63,165 nt of DNA from assembly GCA_013215565.1 (NCBI GenBank), contig JABSQV010000019.1, forward strand, positions 1 to 63,165. Reading direction: 5' to 3'. Position numbers and translations under genes: made by a program. The notes below the pieces were generated by a model, which made no database searches, was not told where the DNA came from, and saw nothing but the letters and a program-made list of their open reading frames with translations. The stretch's first letter is position 1, and each line of letters begins with the position of its first letter. Below, piece after piece: positions 17,696 through 26,647 of this stretch. The stretch comes from Myxococcales bacterium (GTDB taxonomy: Bacteria > Myxococcota_A > UBA9160 > SZUA-336).

Positions 17696-19372
17696 ATGGC
17701 AAAAGAGCGATCCCGGGACTGGCTTTTCGGGCCCGCCCCGGATCTGCTGCTCGGCTGCGGCGGGGGCTACCTGCTGGTCTTCGGCTTGCTGGCCCTGCAG
17801 GGTGCGACGATTCGCGCCTGGTTGCCGCTCGCGCTGATTCCGCTGCTCGTCAACTCGCTGCTGCTCCCGCACTACGGGGCCACCCTGATCCGGGTCTACG
17901 AGAACCGCAGCGATCGCCGTGCCTACGCCTTCGGGGCGGTCTGGATGACGCTCTTGCTCGCCGGCGTGTTCGTCGCCTCCCTGTATTCGGTCGTCCTGGG
18001 TTCGTTGCTCGTGACCGTGTACCTGACCTGGAGCCCCTGGCACTACAGCTGGCAGAACTACGGGATCGCGGTGCTGTTCCTGCGACGCCGCGGCATCGCC
18101 ATCTCGGGCGCCGCGGACCGCCTGCTGCGTCTCTCGTTTCACCTGGGGCTCTGGCTGGTCTGGCTCGCGCTCCACGGGGAGACGTCGCTCGGGAATTACG
18201 CTCCGGATGCGGTTCGGGGAGATGCGCTCCGCCTACTCCCACTCGGAATTCCGGCCGGACCCCGCGACGCCGCGGTCGTGGTGGTCGGAATCGCGTACCT
18301 CTGCGCGACCGCGGGTGCGCTGGCGCTGCTGCTGAGAAGTGCTCCGTGGCGCAGGCTGATCCCGACCCTGCTCATGCTGCTCACGCAGGGACTCTGGTTC
18401 GGCATCCCGGTGCTCGTGCGCCACTTCGGCTGGTTCAGCTCGATCGAACCACTCTCGATCGAGCACGCGACCTACACGTTCATGTGGATCGCGATGGGGC
18501 ACGGCGCCCAGTACCTGTGGGTGAGCGCCTACTTCTTCAATTCGCGCGACGGGGACCGCCGTTACGGGCGCTTCTTCTTCCGCTCGCTCGCGATCGGGGC
18601 CGCCGCCTGGACGCTGCCGGCGCTCGCCTTTGCGCCGGGACTGATCGGGAGCATCCCATTCGAAGCGGGTCTCGGCTTGCTGGTAGCCTCGGTGGTCAAC
18701 ATCCATCACTTCATCATCGACGGGGAAATCTGGAAGCTGCGCTCGAAACCGATCGCAAAGATCCTGGTCCAGCCGGATTCGGGATCGAGCGGAGCGCAGA
18801 CCGGGCACTCGTCTTTCCACCGCTTCGGCTGGGGAATCCTGACCGCGGCGGGCATCGTCGCGTACGCGATCACGATGACGGAAACCGTCGAACGCGAGGT
18901 CGGCGTCGAGCGCGCGCTGTCGCGCGGAGACATCGAGCGCGTCGAACAGGCCGCAACCCGGCTGGCCTGGCTCGGCTTCGACGGGCCGGAGGTCCATACC
19001 AAGATCGGTTCCATGGCCGTGGATCGCAACGACGCCAGACGCGCCGCACGCGCCTTCGAGCGCAGTCTCGAACTCTGGCCCACGCCGGCGGCCTGGACCG
19101 GGCTCGGCTACGTCCGCGGCCGACTCCGGGGAGACTGGAGTTCGGCGCTGGCCGCGTTCAGGGCGGCACTCGATCTCGACGCGCGCTACGCCGAGGCGCT
19201 CTTCCACTCCGGCGTCGCCTACCTGGAACTCGGCCTTCCCGAGCGGGCGCTCGAGCAACTCCAGGCCGCCGAGCGAGCGTCCCCCGGATCGGAGAAGATC
19301 CGGCGCGCAGCCGCCCGGGCGCGCGCGGCCACGGCTCCCGGCGCTCCGACGTCGCGGGGCCCCCCGCCCTGA
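17696..19372 (+). CDS. Polytopic membrane protein with His-rich motifs and C-terminal TPR repeats (function unknown)
   Basis: 558 residues; AGGAA lies 7 bases before the ATG. About nine to ten hydrophobic helices fill 18-400. Several histidine motifs lie in or near the membrane: WSPWHYSWQ, MGHGAQYLWVS and VNIHHFIIDGEIWK, the last a recurrent signature in uncharacterised membrane proteins. From about 410 the chain turns soluble with three TPR-like units (AARAFERSLELWP, ALAAFRAALDLDARY, ALEQLQAAE). It is the only plus-strand gene between 1 and 27 kb and is convergent with the DoxX gene. The fixed histidines suggest metal or heme ligation, but no reaction can be named. Confidence 0.8.
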   Translation: MAKERSRDWLFGPAPDLLLGCGGGYLLVFGLLALQGATIRAWLPLALIPLLVNSLLLPHYGATLIRVYENRSDRRAYAFGAVWMTLLLAGVFVASLYSVVLGSLLVTVYLTWSPWHYSWQNYGIAVLFLRRRGIAISGAADRLLRLSFHLGLWLVWLALHGETSLGNYAPDAVRGDALRLLPLGIPAGPRDAAVVVVGIAYLCATAGALALLLRSAPWRRLIPTLLMLLTQGLWFGIPVLVRHFGWFSSIEPLSIEHATYTFMWIAMGHGAQYLWVSAYFFNSRDGDRRYGRFFFRSLAIGAAAWTLPALAFAPGLIGSIPFEAGLGLLVASVVNIHHFIIDGEIWKLRSKPIAKILVQPDSGSSGAQTGHSSFHRFGWGILTAAGIVAYAITMTETVEREVGVERALSRGDIERVEQAATRLAWLGFDGPEVHTKIGSMAVDRNDARRAARAFERSLELWPTPAAWTGLGYVRGRLRGDWSSALAAFRAALDLDARYAEALFHSGVAYLELGLPERALEQLQAAERASPGSEKIRRAAARARAATAPGAPTSRGPPP

Positions 19373-19389
19373 CCGCGCCCGCGGGGCCG

Positions 19390-19416
19390 CGGAGGGAGAG
19401 ACCGCCCCGCCCTCCG
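19390..19416. terminator. Possible bidirectional terminator between convergent genes
   Basis: Inverted repeat CGGAGGG ... CCCTCCG with a 13-base loop, midway in the 78 bp between the membrane-TPR gene and the convergent DoxX gene. No T-run is present on either side. Confidence 0.4.
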
Positions 19417-19450
19417 AGTCAATCGATCGGGCCCGCGATCCGAAGGCCGC

Positions 19451-19837
19451 TCAGGAACCTCGCAAGGAGTCGAGACTCCAGACCCCGGGCCCGCGCGCGG
19501 AAATAAACAGGAACACGAAGCAATAGAGTGCGGCAAGTTCGCCCTTGTTGAGCAGCGGCAGCGGGTGGTGCAGGCCGTGCGCCATCCAGTAGGCGGCGGC
19601 CATCAGGCCGCTCGCAACAAATGCCGCCCAACTCGTGAAGAGACCCAGCATCACCAGGAGTCCCCCGAAAAGCTCGACGCTCCCGGCGGTATACGCGAGA
19701 AAGACGGGCAGTCCCGGAGGGGGATCGGTCGGAATCCCCAGGAGCTTCTGGCTCCCGTGCCAGAGAAACAGGAAGCCCGCGACGATTCTCAACGCGGCGT
19801 AGGACTGGGGCTCGAGCTTCTTCATGAACGCGGCCAC
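19451..19837 (-). CDS. DoxX-family membrane protein
   Basis: 128 residues from a GTG at 19837 that lies about 6 bases after GGGAGGA; the frame is open further upstream but without a better ribosome site. Four hydrophobic helices carry the family pattern: ALRIVAGFLFLWHGSQKLLG, then a glycine-rich second helix (ELFGGLLVMLGLFT) and the YWMAHG segment. DoxX proteins are small inner-membrane proteins tied variously to quinone or thiosulfate oxidation and redox stress. Nothing in the context narrows the role here. Confidence 0.88.
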   Translation of the reverse strand: MAAFMKKLEPQSYAALRIVAGFLFLWHGSQKLLGIPTDPPPGLPVFLAYTAGSVELFGGLLVMLGLFTSWAAFVASGLMAAAYWMAHGLHHPLPLLNKGELAALYCFVFLFISARGPGVWSLDSLRGS

Positions 19838-20096
19838 TGGGGTTCCTCCCGGTTGGTGGAGTCCCGACAGGGTGCCCTTCTTTGGAGTCCCGGGCCACGA
19901 TTTATGGGGACCCCCGGATTCCCTGTCTGCTCGCATCGGGCAGCGGGCGGCGGATGGAAGAGACTGGCCACGCTTCATACACGATCACGCGGCTCACCGG
20001 AATCGGCCGCCGCACGCGCACCGATGAGCGCCACGAGCTGAGCGCCGTCCAGCGGGCCGTAGCGCACGGAAAGCGCGCGACTGGATCCGCGCAGGT

Positions 20097-22040
20097 TCAG
20101 CGCGCGCGCTCGGCGTCCTCGAGCTTCGGGTCCGGACGGCCCGCGCGGAGCCGCGCGAGTGCTCGCAGCGGCGCAGGCCAGTCCGGGCGGAGTTCGGCCG
20201 CCTCTCGCAGGTCCGCAATCGCGGGTTCCAGGCGGCCCGAGCGTGCGAACGCAAGTCCGCGCTCGTACAGGGCCTCTGCGTAACCCGGCGCCACACGTCT
20301 CACCTTCCGGTAGTGATCGCGCGCCGCGTCGAGTTCGCCCCGGAGCTGGAGGGCGTGGCCCCAGCCGTAGTGGACGCGGGGATGGCCGGGTTCGAGTTCA
20401 ACCACGCGCCGGTAGTGGGTGATCGCAGCCTCGAGACGCCCCTCGGCCCTGAGCAGGTTGCCCAGATTGTGATGCGCCGATACGTGATCGGCATCGATCT
20501 CGAGTACGCGGGTGTAGTTGCGGCTCGCGGCCTCGAGCTCGCCGCGCTGTGCCTGCACCACCGCCAGGTTGTAACGCGAGCGCACGTGGTCCGGGTCACT
20601 CCGCAGTGCGGCCCGGTAGTGCTCGAGAGCCGCTTCGACGTCCCCGTCTCGCTGGAGCCAGACCCCGAGGTTGTAAAGGGCATAGACGTAGTCCGGCTTG
20701 ATCTCGAGCGCTCTTTGATAGTGACCGCGCGCCTCGGCGTTTCGGCCCTGCGAGACCAGAACGCTCCCGAGGTTCGAGTGCACGGGGTAGTTGCCCGAAG
20801 TCACCGCCAGCGCGCGTTCGTAGAGCGTGACGGAGTCCCGCCAGTGGGTCAGCTGGACCCGGGTCGCAAAGACCAGAGCAGCGAGAACCAATGCTGCGCC
20901 TGCGCCGAACCAGAGCTTGCGCAACGCGAAACGGCGCTGCAGGTCGGCCGCGCCCCAGGCGACCATGATCAGGAGTCCGATCGAAGGCAGATAGGTGTAA
21001 CGGTCGGCCCGGGTCTGAAAGCCGACCTGCACCAGGCCGATCACGGGCAGCAGCGTGCCCAGGTACCAGAGCCAGCCGACCGCCAGGTATCGGCGACTTC
21101 GGCCGACGGTCGCGATCGCCACGCTCACGCCGGCCACAAGCACAAGCGCGAGCCCCGGCTGCCAGAGGGGCGGCGGCGACGTCGGAAACGGATACAGGAC
21201 CGCGAGATTGTTCGGGAAGACCAGGTCGCGGATGTAAAGCGCGTAGGCCGTCAGCGAATTCGGCAGCCGCGCCTCGAGCGGCAGCACCTCCCAGTCCACG
21301 AGCGTCACGTCGGGCTGGACCGCCAGCGTGACGACCGCGAACACCCCGGCAATCAGAAACAGCGGCAGCTTCTCGCGGATCAGCGGCCAGGCGCGTCGAA
21401 TGGCCGACCTCCCGGCCACCCCCTGACTGCGCTCGAGCGGCCAGTAGTCGAGCAGGAGCAACACGAACGGGAGCGTGACGACGATCGGCTTCGCGAGCAG
21501 CCCGAGCAAGAATGCCGCGGCCAGTCCCAGGTAGCGCGGAATTCCCGGGCGACGAACGTAGCCCGCGTAGGCCGCGAGCGTGAGCATCCAGAAGAACCCA
21601 CTCAACACGTCTTTTCGCTCCGCCGCCCATGCAACCGACTCGACGCGAAGTGGATGGAGCGCAAATACGGCGGCGACGAAGGCGCTGGGCCAGAGCGAAC
21701 CTGTCATGCGGCCGAGCACAAGGAACAGCAGCAGCACGTTTAGGATGTGCAGGATCAGGCCCGTGGCGTGGTGTCCAACGGGATCGAGACCAAAGAACTC
21801 GACGTCCAGCATGTGCGAAAACCAGGTCAGCGGATGCCAGAGTGAACCGCGTACCGCCGTCCACGCCCAGACGAAGCCCTCTAGCGTCCAGCCCTCGCGA
21901 ATTTCGTCGTTGCCCTCGACGTAGATCCAGTCGTCGAAGCTCACGAAGCCGTTCTCGCGCACCGGCTCGAACGCGAGCAGCGTAGCGACCACCAGTCCGA
22001 GCGCGACCAAGATCGCGGGAAGTCGGCTCCGCAGAGACAT
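20097..22040 (-). CDS. TMTC-like membrane protein (GT-C fold) with C-terminal TPR repeats
   Basis: 647 residues. The N-terminal half has about ten membrane helices. An early acidic lumenal motif (FVSFDDWIYV near 33-42) is followed by HPLTWFSHMLD and ALHPLRVESVAWAAERKDVL, the pattern of TMTC-type GT-C proteins that resemble protein O-mannosyltransferases. From about 400 some six TPR units follow (YNLGVWLQRDGDVEAAL and similar). Bacterial members are usually annotated only as TPR proteins. Glycosyl transfer from a polyprenyl-linked sugar to a periplasmic target is an inference. The gene starts on the last base of the MFS gene's stop codon, so the two are probably coupled. Confidence 0.8.
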   Translation of the reverse strand: MSLRSRLPAILVALGLVVATLLAFEPVRENGFVSFDDWIYVEGNDEIREGWTLEGFVWAWTAVRGSLWHPLTWFSHMLDVEFFGLDPVGHHATGLILHILNVLLLFLVLGRMTGSLWPSAFVAAVFALHPLRVESVAWAAERKDVLSGFFWMLTLAAYAGYVRRPGIPRYLGLAAAFLLGLLAKPIVVTLPFVLLLLDYWPLERSQGVAGRSAIRRAWPLIREKLPLFLIAGVFAVVTLAVQPDVTLVDWEVLPLEARLPNSLTAYALYIRDLVFPNNLAVLYPFPTSPPPLWQPGLALVLVAGVSVAIATVGRSRRYLAVGWLWYLGTLLPVIGLVQVGFQTRADRYTYLPSIGLLIMVAWGAADLQRRFALRKLWFGAGAALVLAALVFATRVQLTHWRDSVTLYERALAVTSGNYPVHSNLGSVLVSQGRNAEARGHYQRALEIKPDYVYALYNLGVWLQRDGDVEAALEHYRAALRSDPDHVRSRYNLAVVQAQRGELEAASRNYTRVLEIDADHVSAHHNLGNLLRAEGRLEAAITHYRRVVELEPGHPRVHYGWGHALQLRGELDAARDHYRKVRRVAPGYAEALYERGLAFARSGRLEPAIADLREAAELRPDWPAPLRALARLRAGRPDPKLEDAERAR

Positions 22041-23281
22041 CAGCCGCCCTCCGGGTCAACCGCCACGGGGCGGTAGCTTCGGAGTTCGGGCATACGCGCG
22101 GAAATCCAGCCGACGACGCCGAGACAGACGGCACCGCCGGCCACCACCGAGAAGACCGCACCCGTGAGAGACGCGAGAAAGCCCGACTCCGCCTCGCCAA
22201 GTTCGTTGGAGGCCCCGATGAAGATCATGTTGACTGCGCTCACCCTTCCCCGCAACGCATCCGGGGTCGAGAGCTGGAGGATCACCGAGCGCGTGGTCAT
22301 GCTGATCTGGTCGGCCATCCCGGCCAGGGCCATGGCCGCCAGCGAGAGCGGGAGCGAACGCGAAAATCCGAACACGATCGTCGCAAGCCCGAAGAAGAGG
22401 ACCGAAACCAGCAGCGCCCGACCGGGCCGCGCGAACGGGCGCAGCGTCATCAGCACCAGGGCCATCGAGAAGGTCCCGACCCCGATCGATGCGCGGAGCA
22501 GACCGTATCCCTGCGGACCGACTTCGAGGATCTCCTCGGCGTAGACGGGCAGCAGCGCCGCGGCGCCGGCGAAGATCACGGCGAGCATGTCGAGCGTGAT
22601 CGAACCCAGAATGGGCTGGTTGCGCCAGACGAACGCGATCCCTTCGCGCACGGCCCTCCAGCTCACGCGACCCGGTCCTCCCGCAATCCGCGGGGCGCGG
22701 AGCAGCGCCAGGCTCCCGATCGAGGCCAGGTACGAAACTGCCGCAAGCGCGTAGGGCGCGCCGAAACCGAAGGGTTCGACCAGAAATCCCATCGCGATCG
22801 GCCCCGAAATGAACGCGGCGTTGGAGACGCCCGAGGAGACTACCGTCGCGTTCTGGAAGATCGCGCGCGGCACCAGGCTCGGAAGCAGCGCACTGCTCGC
22901 GGGCGCGGCAAAGCCTTCTACGATCGCCAGCAGGAAGGCCATTCCGAAGAGTCCCCATACGAGCGAAGGCGCCTCCGCCCCGACCCACGCCAGCGCGAGC
23001 GCTCCCGCCAGCGCGGCCACGTTTGCGCCCATGAGCAGCGCGCGTCGATCGAAGCGATCTGCGAGCACGCCACCGAGCAGTGAGACCGGGATGATCGGCA
23101 GGAACTCGATCAGCCCCAGCAGACCCAGCGCCGCGTAGGACTCCGTCACGATGAACAGGTGGTAGGAGAGCATCGCGGCAACGAGTGCACGCGCGAATCG
23201 ACTCGCAAACCGCGCGATCAGCAGGCGCCGCAGGTTCGGAATCGAAAGTGCCTGCAGCGTAGGGTGCCGCGCCGAAGTCAC
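22040..23281 (-). CDS. MFS transporter, EntS/MFS_3 type
   Basis: 413 residues with twelve predicted helices. The loop 2-3 motif GGVLADRFDRRALL is the MFS signature, and the C-terminal half has the related TPDALRGRVSAVNMIF typical of the MFS_3 (enterobactin-exporter-like) group. These are proton-driven exporters of small hydrophobic molecules or siderophores; no siderophore genes are nearby, so the substrate is open. It precedes the TMTC-like gene with a one-base overlap and follows the GT39 gene after 151 bp. Confidence 0.85.
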   Translation of the reverse strand: MTSARHPTLQALSIPNLRRLLIARFASRFARALVAAMLSYHLFIVTESYAALGLLGLIEFLPIIPVSLLGGVLADRFDRRALLMGANVAALAGALALAWVGAEAPSLVWGLFGMAFLLAIVEGFAAPASSALLPSLVPRAIFQNATVVSSGVSNAAFISGPIAMGFLVEPFGFGAPYALAAVSYLASIGSLALLRAPRIAGGPGRVSWRAVREGIAFVWRNQPILGSITLDMLAVIFAGAAALLPVYAEEILEVGPQGYGLLRASIGVGTFSMALVLMTLRPFARPGRALLVSVLFFGLATIVFGFSRSLPLSLAAMALAGMADQISMTTRSVILQLSTPDALRGRVSAVNMIFIGASNELGEAESGFLASLTGAVFSVVAGGAVCLGVVGWISARMPELRSYRPVAVDPEGG

Positions 23282-23350
23282 CGCGTGGGTCTAGCATTTC
23301 GGGCCGCAACCACCCAGATGGGTCCCGGCGCGCAGCGCCTGAGTCGAAAC

Positions 23351-23367
23351 CACCGGTCGCTCCGGTG
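23351..23367 (-). terminator. Possible hairpin after the GT39 gene
   Basis: CACCGG-TCGCT-CCGGTG, a perfect 6-bp stem about 65 bases past the glycosyltransferase stop. On the minus strand it is followed by GTTTCG. Weak as a terminator because the T-run is short. Confidence 0.3.
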
Positions 23368-23432
23368 TCGGTTGAGGGAGCGTTCGTCCACGCCCGAGAC
23401 CCGATCTGCCATCCAGCCCGGCCGCGCGTGAA

Positions 23433-25205
23433 CTAGGGGGTCTGCGGCCCCAGGCGGAAGCTCTGAATCACCCGATAGACGAAATACCATTCCGGATCGC
23501 TGGGCCCGAACACGAACGGAAGCGGACCGCGCGCGTAGAATCCCGCACCGAGAGGCGCTGACTTCGTGCTCGCCCACGCGGCGACCGGAGCACGCAGCAC
23601 GGTCAACTTCTCTGCGAGTTCGGGGGGGAAGTTCATCCAACGCGGGTTGTTGTACGGAATCACGACCAGGTCTCCCGCCGACAGCGTCGTCGCCGCGTGG
23701 TCGATCTTCGTGAAACCGGCATGCTCCATGTACCACTGGAAGCCCCAGCTTCCCTGAAACCAGACCCGCTCTTCTCGATCGCCGAACTGGAGTGCGATCT
23801 CGTCTACGGCGTCGCGCTGCGCTCCCGCCAGCGCGTGGTCGGCCACCGTCACCCAGAACGCGAGCACCGATGCCGCGAGCAGCCGGAGCGCGGGCGCGCG
23901 TACGCCCGAGGGATGGCCGAGCCGTCTCATGATCAGGATCGAAGCCGGTACTGCGGCCGGAAGCAGTGCGCGTCCGTTCGGCGTCCAGTTCAGAAATGCC
24001 GCAAACACGAACACTCCGAGCAACCAGCAGCAAAGCAGAACCGTCGCGGGATCGCGCCACTCCCGCAGTACGGCCGCCGCGAGCACGAGGACGTTCAGTC
24101 CGAGGAACCCGAACAGGCCGACGTGCAGCAGAAACCCCCAGCGCAGGCCTTGGTCCCCGCGCGCCGCGAGCAAGCCGGTGGGCTCGAGCAGAACCAGCGC
24201 GGACACAGCCAGTAGGGCGGCGCCCGCTTCGAGCGCGATGACGCGTGGCGAGTAGAGGGAAGGGATGTAGAAGGCCGTTCCGATCAGGCCGCCACCGAGA
24301 AAGAGCAATGCGACCAGACCCGTCTCGGGCAGCCGGACCCCCGAAAGCGAGCGAAACCTGCTCGCGTACTCGGCCGCTTCCGCGAGCGGCAGCAAGCCGT
24401 AGGCCTGATAGGTCAGCAGATGATAGGCGCCGAGCATGAGCAGCGGAATCGAAAGAACCCAGAGCCACGCGCCCACCCGGCGGGTCAAGAGCGCGTAGAG
24501 CACGGCGAGCGGTAGCGCCGCGAACCCGAAGTACTTGGCCAGCGGGCACAGGCCCAACAGCAGCGCTGCGGCCAGCAACCGTCGGAGGCTGGATCGGTCG
24601 AGCGCCTCGATCCAGAGCCCCAGTCCCCAGCACCAGATCGCCAGCATCAATACGTCCGACATGACCGTGGTACTGGAGATCAGGATCAGTGGACTCAGCA
24701 TTCCGAGCAGCGCGGCCTCGAGCGGGCGCTCGCACAGCAATGCCGCCAGCCGGTAGCTTCCGAGCACGAGCAGGACCGCCGGGAGCAGCATCGCCAGGTG
24801 TACGGCGACTTCCGACCAGCCCAGCAGCGCCGTCGTAGCCGCGAGATAGAAACTCACCAGCGGCGGATTCTTGTTGGCCTCGGCCATCGGGCGCGTCAGG
24901 CCTTCCCAGTTCACGTCGAAGCCGTAGAAGTCGAGTGGATCCCGCTGGATCTGTTCGGCCGCCCACAGGAACATCGGGTCGTCGATGTGGAAGGCCTTGC
25001 CGATGAAGGGCAGCAGACAGGCCACCGTCACCAGTACGGCAAACAGCGCCTCGCGATTCGAGCCGCGGCCACGGGTCTCCCGCGGCTGGTGGTCTCTGTC
25101 CTTCAAAGCGTCCCCCGCGGGCGAAGCGCCCGGACGAAGCTTAGCCCGCCGCGTTCCCGCCCAGACGATCCGGCCGGCAGCAGGTCCGCACTCGCGTGCT
25201 TTCAC
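23433..25205 (-). CDS. GT39/ArnT-like membrane glycosyltransferase
   Basis: Up to 590 residues. After a soluble N-terminus come about eleven membrane helices with the GT-C/PMT_2 layout: an acidic motif in the first periplasmic loop (FHIDDPMFLWAAEQI), then the ANKNPPLVSFYLA segment, and a C-terminal periplasmic domain. Such enzymes move a sugar from a polyprenyl-phosphate donor to lipid A, protein or glycan on the outer face of the inner membrane. The GTG at 25205 directly follows the sulfatase stop (TGA-GTG). A TTG at 25106 with GGGGGA upstream gives a shorter, more usual N-terminus and may be the real start. Confidence 0.85.
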   Translation of the reverse strand: MKARECGPAAGRIVWAGTRRAKLRPGASPAGDALKDRDHQPRETRGRGSNREALFAVLVTVACLLPFIGKAFHIDDPMFLWAAEQIQRDPLDFYGFDVNWEGLTRPMAEANKNPPLVSFYLAATTALLGWSEVAVHLAMLLPAVLLVLGSYRLAALLCERPLEAALLGMLSPLILISSTTVMSDVLMLAIWCWGLGLWIEALDRSSLRRLLAAALLLGLCPLAKYFGFAALPLAVLYALLTRRVGAWLWVLSIPLLMLGAYHLLTYQAYGLLPLAEAAEYASRFRSLSGVRLPETGLVALLFLGGGLIGTAFYIPSLYSPRVIALEAGAALLAVSALVLLEPTGLLAARGDQGLRWGFLLHVGLFGFLGLNVLVLAAAVLREWRDPATVLLCCWLLGVFVFAAFLNWTPNGRALLPAAVPASILIMRRLGHPSGVRAPALRLLAASVLAFWVTVADHALAGAQRDAVDEIALQFGDREERVWFQGSWGFQWYMEHAGFTKIDHAATTLSAGDLVVIPYNNPRWMNFPPELAEKLTVLRAPVAAWASTKSAPLGAGFYARGPLPFVFGPSDPEWYFVYRVIQSFRLGPQTP

Positions 25206-26636
25206 TCACTGGGTGTAGCCGAGCACTTCGAGACGTTCCCGCAGCTCGGGCGAGAGTTTCGGCGGGGGTGCCGCAGGCAGCGGCCGCGCGGCGAGCTCCG
25301 CCAGCAGCCCCAGCATCGCGTCTCGAGCCGCGGCCGGCAGCGCCTCGATGCGGTCCTGGGACTCCTTCGGATCCCGGCTCAGATCGTAGTACTCGAGACC
25401 GCCGCGCCCGGAACGCACGAGTTTCCGGGTGCGCGTGCGCACCGTCTCGAAGAAGGTCTCGTACTCGTCGGGATAGGGGGTGGATGCGTAGACCCAATCG
25501 CGTCCTTTGGCGTCTGACGCCCCCTCCAGGAGTGGGGACAGGTCCAGGCCATCGAGCGGGCCGTCGTAGACGACCCCGAGCTGGGTCAGCAGCGTGGGCA
25601 ACAGGTCGATATTCTGCGCGAGCGCGCGGATCCGGCGTGCCGGAAGCCCGGGGTGGTGAAGGATCAGCGGAATCCGAATCGATCCCTCGTTCACGAGCAT
25701 CCCGTGCTCGAAGTAGTAGTCGTGCTCGCCCAGGCTCTCTCCGTGGTCGGCCGTGATCACGATCAGGGTCTCCCGGTCCAGCCCCGAGTCGGACATCCTG
25801 TCCAGAAGCCGTCCGATCTGGGCATCCACGAACAGGATCTCGGCGTCGTAGCGCGCCACGTAGTAGTCGATCTCGTCCCGCGAGCCCAGGCGCTGGTAGC
25901 CCGGGACGGCACCGCGCACGTAGTTCGGATTCCGTCCCGGCACTGGTTGGTAGTCGAGGGCCACGCGCTCGCGCTCGTCGTACCAGTCGTCACCCACGAA
26001 GCGTTCGCTGACCCCGGCCGGGGGGAGATAGGGCCCGTGCGGGTCCAGGTAGTGGACCCAGAGAAAGAACGGCGCGTTCTTCAGTCGCTCGAGCCAGGCG
26101 AGGGCGCGATCCGTAATTTCCTCGGTGTCGCCCCCCGTCAGGACGAACTCGCCGAACCCGGCGTCGTAGCCCCGTTCGGGGGCCAGTGTCGGGTTTCCGA
26201 CCACGGCGACCTTGCGAAAGCGTTCCGGCAGGATCTCGGCCAGGAGTACCGCGGACTCGGGCACCGCCGCGGGGTTCTCGGTCACACCGTGGTTGTGCGG
26301 GTAGCGCCCGGTGAAAAAGCTCGTCATGGAGGGGCCCGTTTTAGGCATCGTGGTGAAGAAGGACTCGAACTGAAGGCCGTCTCGCGCGAACGCGTCGATT
26401 CGGGGGCTCGTGGCACGCGGGTAGCCGTAGACGCCCAGGTGGTCGGCGCGCAGCGTGTCGATGCTGATGAAGAGCAGGCTCCGCGGAGGCACGTCGGCAG
26501 GCGCCGGCCCCGGCTCCCGGCAGCCGGTCGCAGCCAGCGCGGCTGCCGCAGCCACCACGGCGTGAAGCCAGGCCACCCGCCAAAGCGGCGCGCGCGTGGC
26601 ACGCCGTCGGCGCGTGAAACCGAAAGCGGCCGTCAT
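25206..26636 (-). CDS. Sulfatase-superfamily lipoprotein with Thr in place of the formylglycine residue
   Basis: 476 residues. Signal peptide ending in AATGC at about 39, a probable lipoprotein. It has the alkaline-phosphatase-superfamily fold: metal motif FISIDTLRADHLG, the LTG-like FFTGRYPHNHGV, WVHYLDPHGPY, and ITADHGESLGEH. The formylglycine motif C/S-x-P-x-R reads T-G-P-S-M, so the key Cys/Ser is Thr and the Arg is lost. Thr nucleophiles are used by phosphodiesterases and phosphoethanolamine transferases of the superfamily, so phosphate chemistry is more likely than sulfate-ester hydrolysis. It lies 11 bp after the PhyH gene and abuts the GT39 gene. Confidence 0.88.
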   Translation of the reverse strand: MTAAFGFTRRRRATRAPLWRVAWLHAVVAAAAALAATGCREPGPAPADVPPRSLLFISIDTLRADHLGVYGYPRATSPRIDAFARDGLQFESFFTTMPKTGPSMTSFFTGRYPHNHGVTENPAAVPESAVLLAEILPERFRKVAVVGNPTLAPERGYDAGFGEFVLTGGDTEEITDRALAWLERLKNAPFFLWVHYLDPHGPYLPPAGVSERFVGDDWYDERERVALDYQPVPGRNPNYVRGAVPGYQRLGSRDEIDYYVARYDAEILFVDAQIGRLLDRMSDSGLDRETLIVITADHGESLGEHDYYFEHGMLVNEGSIRIPLILHHPGLPARRIRALAQNIDLLPTLLTQLGVVYDGPLDGLDLSPLLEGASDAKGRDWVYASTPYPDEYETFFETVRTRTRKLVRSGRGGLEYYDLSRDPKESQDRIEALPAAARDAMLGLLAELAARPLPAAPPPKLSPELRERLEVLGYTQ

Positions 26637-26647
26637 CGCTCGAGCTC

